A DNA stretch of 64,000 bases, taken from Azadirachta indica. Taxonomy: Eukaryota; Streptophyta; Magnoliopsida; Sapindales; Meliaceae. Where the stretch lies: NCBI GenBank assembly GCA_022749755.1, contig CM040443.1:721191-785190 (forward strand), in the 5' to 3' direction. Both the position numbers and the translations under genes were made by a program. Below the pieces are notes generated by a model, which worked only from the letters and a program-made list of their open reading frames with translations, was not told the origin of the DNA and ran no database searches. Each line of letters starts with the position of its first letter. Within the stretch, counting starts at the first letter, position 1. Of the stretch, positions 58,108-64,000 are shown piece by piece.

Positions 58108-58202
58108 TTTTGTATGCATATATGCCTTCTGTATGTGTATAAGAGGAATGATATTGGTGGTTAAATATACGGTTTTTGCAGTAAATCAAATAAATTAGAA
58201 AA

Positions 58203-58562
58203 ATGTCAAGGAGCCATACCATAAACATTGCTGCGATTCTTCTCGTCTTCCTTGTTTTATCAATGATTTCATATCCATCGCTAACAGAAGCAAGAATTCT
58301 GAATTTTGAAGCTATCCAAGGTACAAATTTTATCTTCACAAATTTATTATTTATTAATTTCTTGATCTCAGTAATCTGAATTTCCAATTTCTTAATTAAT
58401 TTCTTCTGGCAATTGCATGCGTTAATTCTTTCGAAATCTCAATATTCAGGAGGTTTAGTTCATCCGAATTTGAGGGAAAGGTTAGTCCATCGAACTCTCA
58501 GAGAAATCCCTCCAATGACGAATACCCCAAATGCAGCTCCACGAGTCGACCGTCATGGTTAA
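58203..58562 (+). CDS. small secreted peptide precursor A (76 aa, two exons)
   Basis: Exon 1 is 58203-58320, intron 58321-58449 (GTACAA...TTCAG, phase 1), exon 2 58450-58562. The product starts MSRSHTINIAAILLVFLVLS, a clear signal peptide, with a likely cut at L-T-E-A before R-I-L-N-F-E-A-I-Q. Exon 2 gives G-G-L-V-H-P-N-L-R-E-R-L-V-H-R-T-L-R-E, then the tail IPPMTNTPNAAPRVDRHG. There is no cysteine in the mature part, and Arg-rich sites precede the Pro-rich C-terminus. That is the plan of plant prepropeptides whose last 12-18 residues are released as a signal. A paralog lies at 62455-62877, convergent. I do not recognise the family. The tail is faintly like IDA/CLE peptides (Pro-rich, R-H-G end). 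The intact frame, exact splice sites and conserved paralog argue for a real gene. Confidence 0.75.
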
Positions 58563-59938
58563 ACTACTTTATTATCCTTCATTTCAACAACTCATTTGTT
58601 GCCGCAGCTAGTATATATGATGATAATAATAATATAAAATTAAGAAAATCATTCCGTTATCTGTAATACCTTATACAAATTAAATGTCACATTGTATAAT
58701 TTTGAATAATTTCTTTAATGTTCTAATTTATTTGTTTTACCTAAAATTTTCTCTCGTTTTATATTATGATGACAACACAAAAAACCAAACACTATTAGCT
58801 CAATAAATTTATTCCATTTCTAGGCATATATGCCTATACTCTATTCTGTAAACTCAGCTGAGATGCTAAAGTAGATAAGTAAATTTATTTTATAACATAA
58901 TATTTCATATATGAATTCGCCTTTGGCAGCATAAATTATGATAGTTACAAATGTATTGTGCACAAGGAATTTAATCCTTGTTGTTGAGTTGATTTTGATG
59001 TCGCTCCTATTTTATTTTGCTCTTATGAACATAGATAACAACTTATTGAATCAAATTAGTATTGTGAAAGTGATTAACAAATATTCTTGACCACGTGAAT
59101 TTTCCTCCAAGTTTGAAAGTTACAAGTAATGTGGAATAGATGCTATGTTATACAATTTTTTACAGTTATGTATAAAATGTTTATAATTTGATCCTAAAGT
59201 TATAGTTGACTTTGAAATATAACATTTTATCTCTTAATTTATAAAATATTTTTAAAGTTCATCCCTTTTAAATTTAATATTTTAGCATGATTCTATATTT
59301 TAAAAAGTGAACTTTAACCTTAATTTTAATTGATAAACTACTTTTAGAACTTGGAATCTTCAACTTAAATTACTAATACGCCATTGTGATCTCATTAATT
59401 TTCAATTACAACTCCATTGCTGATATTTAAATAAAGACAATCTTAATGGGATAGTTATAATGTAATATAGGAATTAAAAATTTAGTAAAATAAAAAAAGT
59501 GGGTTGAAGGTAAGCCCTTACTAATGGTGATAGGTAGATGACTAGTGTTTTAAAAATTGTGAGGGTTACATTCTTTTCTTTTCTTTTTTTCAAGTATTTT
59601 CAATATATTTTAGTTGTTCTACAATTCAAAGCTTGCCTTGGACTTCTTCCCCTCAACCTTTGTACAAATTAAGGATTAGCAGTTAAATTTGCTTTCTATC
59701 TTTAAGTTGTCCAAATTAAAGGTTCAATCTCTCTTGCACTTTCCAAAATTAAATTAATAAGAAATGATGATTTATTCTAGTGATGGCGTACACACGATAT
59801 TACTTGTGAATACAAATTAAATAACGAAGAATTAGTAACATCGGGGTCCCTACTTATTTAATTAGTTTTCATAAATAAATGATTTTTTTAGTTTTAATAA
59901 ATAAATGGTTTTTTTTTGGTCCATTTATAAGAAATAGG
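58563..59938. other. AT-rich spacer downstream of peptide gene A
   Basis: No coding sequence found. The 3' UTR and polyadenylation region of gene A should lie in the first few hundred bases. 59860-59930 holds T-rich runs around ATAAATGATTTTTTTAG repeated twice. Confidence 0.4.
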
Positions 59939-59946
59939 TCTATAAT

Positions 59947-60577
59947 TGGGATATTATACATTACCCTCCAACTCTTAAGAAAAAGCAATTTGCTCCTTAA
60001 ATTTGTAGCTTATGTGAGATATCCCTAACTTTTAAAGTATAAATATATAGAGATACACTTCTAGTTTTAAAAAATATATATTTAAAGATACACCTCTAGT
60101 TTTAGTAAAAGAGATAGGAAGATACTCTTAACAGATTATTTTTATTTTAAATTAACTATTTTACCTCTCAAAAATTAAAAGGTATATATAATGATCATAT
60201 TGTTCTTTTTTGTTTTTACAATAATCAATATAAAATTTTTCTAACATTTAAATTTAAAAGTATAATAATATTTTGACTTTTAATTATGTTTCTCTTTTCA
60301 AATTTGCCATCAATTTCCTTTCAAATCTCCTTTCAAAAAATAATTAAGAGTCAAATATATTATAACTTTCAAATTTAAATATTAGAATAAAATTATATTA
60401 GTAATTAAAAATTAAAAATTGGATAATATAGTCATTTTATATACCTTCTAAGAGTATGAGAGGTAAAATAGTTTAATTTATGATAAAAACCTTCACATTT
60501 TTTTTAAAAATTAGGGATATCTCATAAGTTAAAATTGTTCTTCTAACAAAAACTAAAGGGTAAAATATAATATCCCA
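59947..60577. mobile_element. MITE family A, best-preserved copy (631 bp)
   Basis: The ends are TGGGATATTATACATTACCC and, reversed, TGGGATATTATATTTTACCC. They continue as ~85-bp imperfect inverted repeats (CTTATGTGAGATATCCCTAA versus CTTATGAGATATCCCTAA). TCTATAAT (59939-59946) and TTTATAAT (60578-60585) form an 8-bp target duplication with one mismatch. No transposase. This copy defines the family seen at 611, 3625, 21000 and 61840. Confidence 0.75.
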
Positions 60578-60585
60578 TTTATAAT

Positions 60586-60922
60586 TCCCACTAAAATAAC
60601 AAAATGAACCTTAGAATATTCTAATAAGAAAAAATTTAACAACATGAAAGGGGATTTTAATATTCTAATAAGAGTTAGGACCTATTTATTAATTATTATG
60701 AATGAACAAATTATACTTTTATTTGTACATACTTTTAAAACTCATAGAACCAAAAGTTATTATTCATTCTACAAATATGTGAAGTACTACAAGTTCACTT
60801 TTCACTAGGACAATTCAAAGCTTGGATTATTGACATTTTGATTTTTAATATTCAATAATTCTATAATACGTCATCTTTGGTTGCTATGTGTATTTAAAAA
60901 TATTCACAATTGATTGTTTCAA
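60586..60922. other. AT-rich spacer
   Basis: Nothing coding or repeated was recognised. Confidence 0.4.
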
Positions 60923-61598
60923 GTGGCGGAGCTATTTAGGTGCTGAGGGCGTCCTGGGCCCCAGGCCTCGCCAAAATTTTTTAAATAAAATATTAATTTT
61001 TATTTTATTTCTTGATTAGAGAATGTAAAATATTCAATTAGCCCCCTTAAATTTTTTTTTTTAAGGTTTGATGTTTTTTATATTAAAATTAATATCTTTC
61101 TTTTTTATATTTTTAATTATTTATGTTTAAATTATATACTAATAAGTGAGTGAAACATAACTTTTTTTAAATTTTAAACCTATTTAGTTATGTTTATAAA
61201 CTAATTTTTCTATAAGAAATTACTTATTTAATTTTATCCTCCATAATTAGAAATCTTTTCTTCATAGAAAAACTATATAATCTTGAAAACGTTTTGCTTA
61301 TAGAAAAGAATTTTTATGACTAGTATATTTATCATAGACCTCTATGAAATAATCAAAAACATAAAATTTGTTGATTTTTTTAATTTTCTCTCTTTTTCAA
61401 TCAAAGATAAAAGTCTTTTTTAATTTTGAATAAGTTAGTATGTCTTAATAATTTTTTTATTTTTATATATTATTAACGTTAAATAATAATATTGTTTTTA
61501 CTATTTTAATTTTAATATTTATTTATTAATTTTTTGAATTTAAAAAATTAAATTATTATTTGCCCTGCGGGCCTTCAATTTTGGCTCCGCCCCTAAAT
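60923..61598. mobile_element. GGCGGAGC-ended non-autonomous element (~676 bp)
   Basis: The left end reads GTGGCGGAGC, then GGCCCCAGGCCTCGCCAAAA; the right end, reversed, reads TAGGGGCGGAGCCAAAATTG, then GGCCCGCAGGGC. The same plan as 13026-13276. The AT-rich interior has no frame. No target duplication was found. Confidence 0.5.
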
Positions 61599-61638
61599 GT
61601 TTCTATAAAATTTTGAGAATTTGATTCTGTTGTTCAAA

Positions 61639-61713
61639 ATGTCAAGGTACCATTGGAATTACGCTGAAGGTATCTATTCTTTGCTCGTCTCCTATCCCTT
61701 TATCAACAACTAA
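61639..61713 (+). pseudogene. remnant exon 1 of a third secreted-peptide gene
   Basis: TCAAAATGTCAAGGTACCATTGG and TATCTATTCTTTGCTCGTCTCC align with exon 1 of gene B (both genes start ATGTCAAGG; gene B then reads TTCCATGGG, and later TCTATTCTCTACTTCTTGTC). The frame reads M-S-R-Y-H-W-N-Y-A-E-G-I-Y-S-L-L-V-S-Y-P and stops after 24 codons. About 30 bp in the middle are missing compared with gene B, and no exon 2 was found. It shows that the peptide family once had at least three members here. Confidence 0.6.
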
Positions 61714-62454
61714 ACTACCATAGTAAAAGATTGTCAATAAATTTAATGCTATTATTTATAAATAATTTATTTTAATTAAATGGTTTATCTTAAAAAATTA
61801 TACATAATTATTATTGTAAGAAAATGATAACAAATTTACAACCAAAAAATAATTAAAGGTCAACATATTATTATAACTTTCAAATTTACATATTAGAATA
61901 AGATTATGGTTGTTATTACAAAATAAAAATTAAAAAAAAATTATTTACATGTATTTTAACAATTGAGGAGTAAAATAAGTATTTGAAGAGGTATCTTGAT
62001 ATTTAAACGATATAGATTGAACAACAAAGCAAACTTTAACTAAGGGCGCTTGAAGCATTCTTTAATCAAGGTAGGAATTGTTGTTAGGTGCAAGCGGCAA
62101 GTAAGTGAGAAATTAAAGAAATCTTGTTTATTAATTATTGGCTTAATTAATTTGGTATATAAAAGAACTTAATTAACTTATTCATAAATATTAACCATTT
62201 GATTTTAATTGTCATTCTTATTTTATATTAATTTTCTAGCAATATATACACCTGCATGCCAAATTAAAAATCTTCAATTAGGTTTTCTAAAAAAAGATCT
62301 TAATTAATTTTCTAGAAAGGTGCTTGATAATTGAATATCAATTTTCAAGTGAAGCGGGAGCACTTTGATACAAACATACTTTTTATTTTGCATGTCTGAT
62401 AATCTGAGAAACATGGAATATGTATTAGACAACATGGAATAAGGGTAACTATTT
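61714..62454. other. spacer with a partial family A MITE
   Basis: 61840-61995 resembles the interior of family A (AATAATTAAAGGTCAACATA, TTGAGGAGTAAAATAAGTAT). The rest is AT-rich. The 3' UTR of gene B (minus strand) should lie next to 62454. Confidence 0.4.
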
Positions 62455-62877
62455 TCAACCACGTGGTGGAAATCCAAAAGCACGTGGCGGACCTGGTACT
62501 GGTATACCTCGACCCCTAGGAACTTTCTGCAGAGTCCGGCGGAGTGCTAGACCTTCTGCCAGACTTCGATTGACTAAGCTTTCTGCATGCAGGCCATTAG
62601 TAATTAAAAGAAATAATCATATATATATATATATATATATAAATACATATGCTGAAGAGAAGGATAAATTTTAATTAATTCATATATATTAATTAGTATC
62701 ATGAAATTGATATTAATTTTTTGAGATTTGCACACCTTGGATAGCCGAGAAATTCAGAATTTTGGCTTCAGTCATCGAAGGCAGTGAACCTAAACTTATT
62801 GATAAAAGAAGGCAGACAAGAAGTAGAGAATAGACAGTTGCAGTACTAATACTATTACTCCCATGGAACCTTGACAT
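62455..62877 (-). CDS. small secreted peptide precursor B (89 aa, two exons)
   Basis: Read on the minus strand: exon 1 62877-62736, intron 62735-62583 (GTGTGC...ATGCAG, phase 1, with a (TA)n run), exon 2 62582-62455. The product starts MSRFHGSNSISTATVYSLLL and has a hydrophobic core to about residue 29. M-T-E-A-K-I-L-N-F-S-A-I-Q follows, aligning with gene A exactly at the intron. Exon 2 gives E-S-L-V-N-R-S-L-A-E-G-L-A-L-R-R-T-L-Q-K-V-P-R-G-R, then GIPVPGPPRAFGFPPRG. Paired basic residues (R-R) precede the Pro/Gly-rich tail. No mature cysteines. It converges with gene A, 3.9 kb away. Likely a processed apoplastic signal peptide. Its V-P-R-G-x-G-I-P-x-P-G-P-P-R core recalls the IDA/IDL motif L-P-K-G-V-P-I-P-P-S-G-P-S-x-R, but IDA genes I know lack introns, so I leave it unnamed. 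Confidence 0.75.
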
Positions 62878-62966
62878 TTTTAATAAAGAAACCTAAATTG
62901 AAGAAATTATGTTCTTAAAATCAAATTGTACTTGGTTTATTATAAAGAAACCTTCAACTGTGAATC

Positions 62967-62974
62967 CTTTTATA
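62967..62974 (-). promoter_or_regulatory. TATA box of peptide gene B
   Basis: TATAAAAG on the minus strand (context GCATATAAAAGGATTC), 90-97 bp before the start codon. That would give a 5' UTR of about 60 bases. Confidence 0.6.
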
Positions 62975-63274
62975 TGCAAGTATGGCAACCTGAGAGAAGA
63001 TGTACTACAAGACGGTAAGATTTACAATTACTTAATTTTTTTTCAAAGGAAAAAAAAATACATTCAACAATTTAAGCTTTGAATTATACAAGTCAGAAAA
63101 AGAATAGGGGCCTGAAGTTATTAACCCTTTAAATTGATTTTTCAATCCTTTAATTAATTCTATTGACTGAGAAACAGATTATTAATATTGTTAAATTCTT
63201 TGAATATTAATAACTGGCACATAATTTAATAGATATAAGTCTTGCTTTGCCACCGTATATCTCTCACTTAAAAG

Positions 63275-63455
63275 TGGTAATAGTAAGTCTTGCTTTTAAT
63301 TTCCAAATGCTTGACTTTGACTTGCATTTGGGGTTTAGTTGAATATCGATTGAGAATTGTAGTGCAAGACTTGCTTTTAATTTCCAAATGCTTGGCTTGC
63401 TTGTAATAAGTGTTGGAATTTATTAAGAATTGATTTATAATTGTAGTGGAATTCA
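63275..63455. repeat. ~85-bp tandem duplication upstream of peptide gene B, with W-boxes
   Basis: CTTGCTTTTAATTTCCAAATGCTTG occurs at 63290-63314 and again at 63370-63394, and each unit ends with a GAATTG.AG/TAATTGTAGTG word. The first unit contains TTGACTTTGACT (63311-63322), two head-to-tail W-box cores, about 435 bp upstream of gene B. In the second unit the same place reads TTGGCTTGC, which lacks them. The minus-strand open frame here (84 residues) only reflects the repeat. Confidence 0.6.
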
Positions 63456-64000
63456 AATAGATGTCCTTTTCTTTTTTTTTCCGAATAGAAACATGATTAA
63501 GAAACATGCAGTTGAATTTCATTTGAAAATCCCTTTTGCCTAACTTTTATCATGATACATAGATTACTGTTATTATTGACTTCTAATAAAAGAATTATAC
63601 ACAAGACTTGGTGAGTTACAATCCACTCAGATAATCTAGATGAAAAAAACAGTGAAAAGAAAAGGCCAAAATTATTACGTAATCTTTATTCAAAGAGAGC
63701 CAGAATTTAGGAGAAAAAAAAGGATAATACCCATACCACCCTTATGAACCCAGAACATATACAATATACTATAAAATGTATCAGAGATGGCCAAAAACGT
63801 ATAGTTTTTTGTTTGAAGAAGTTAATGGAGTAAAGAAGCAAGAAAAAGAAGAATTGAATAGAACAAAAGAGAAAATAGTGTTCACCATTTAGTTACTAAT
63901 CACGTGTTATAGTTAATTTCATAGTTTAAAACAAATTATTCTTTTACATAAACAAATAAAAAAATTATACAATTGACTAGCTATTAATTAGCTACAGTAT
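63456..64000. other. AT-rich intergenic DNA
   Basis: No exon, RNA gene or element was recognised up to the end of the window. A purine-rich patch lies at 63640-63730 and 63810-63870. Confidence 0.4.

Noticed and set aside
58091..58387. 98-residue minus-strand open frame over peptide gene A
   Set aside because: It is antisense to exon 1 of the spliced gene, has no signature, and crosses the promoter. The sense strand has splice sites, a signal peptide and a paralog.
63268..63522. 84-residue open frame containing a repeated H-L-E-I-K-S-K motif
   Set aside because: The protein repeat is the direct product of the ~85-bp DNA tandem duplication. No other coding support.
1..64000. tRNA, rRNA or other structured RNA genes
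   Set aside because: I scanned by eye for tRNA A/B-box patterns and rRNA-like sequence and saw none. A covariance-model search would be needed to exclude small RNAs.

Overview
This is AT-rich, repeat-dense nuclear DNA from a flowering plant, most likely a eudicot. The evidence is small introns with T-rich GT...AG borders, plant-specific gene families (HMA metal-binding protein, berberine-bridge-like FAD oxidases) and plant transposon lineages (copia with an initiator-Met-tRNA type primer site, Athila-like gypsy, MULE with DUF1985/Ulp1, CACTA, Tourist). I cannot name the species from sequence alone. Most long open frames are fragments of decayed elements. The genes that look alive are short and spliced, so an ORF scan misses them.

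Layout. 1-10.3 kb: remains of a tandemly duplicated HMA locus. There are three copies of upstream DNA, but only one intact three-exon gene (4640-5146, 75 aa). The third upstream copy is split by a defective copia element (6496-10280, target duplication ATTTG). 11.3-14.9 kb: a long-inverted-repeat non-autonomous element, a small GGGGCGGAGC-ended element, and a 5'-truncated berberine-bridge-like (BBE-like) pseudogene. 15-22 kb: retroelement and transposon debris, a possible transcription unit near 16.8 kb, and an orphan CACTA end at 19.4 kb. 22.2-33.2 kb: nested transposons around an 8.1-kb MULE (24267-32358) with a perfect 9-bp target duplication. It carries a DUF1985-Ulp1 protease gene and a mudrA transposase gene, both broken. 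33.6-35.2 kb: a full-length but disabled BBE-like gene, the sister of the 13-kb copy. 35.8-36.2 kb: a Tourist-like MITE. 38.2-52.2 kb: a 14-kb Athila-like gypsy element with two LTRs, nested insertions and dead catalytic motifs. 53.3-53.9 kb: a third BBE-like fragment that runs into a 100-N assembly gap, with a piece of copia LTR on the far side. 54.9-56.4 kb: a solo LTR.

58.2-62.9 kb is the most interesting part. Two intact two-exon genes face each other and encode related small secreted peptide precursors of 76 and 89 aa. The remnant of a third family member (61639-61713) lies between them. Both genes have a signal peptide, the same intron position and phase, a shared motif (T-E-A-R/K-I-L-N-F-x-A-I-Q), and a proline/glycine/arginine-rich C-terminus without cysteines. 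I do not recognise the family. The architecture is that of plant peptide-hormone or phytocytokine precursors.

The genes do not form one pathway. The common theme is small plant gene families (HMA, BBE-like, secreted peptide), each locally duplicated and then partly destroyed by transposon insertion.
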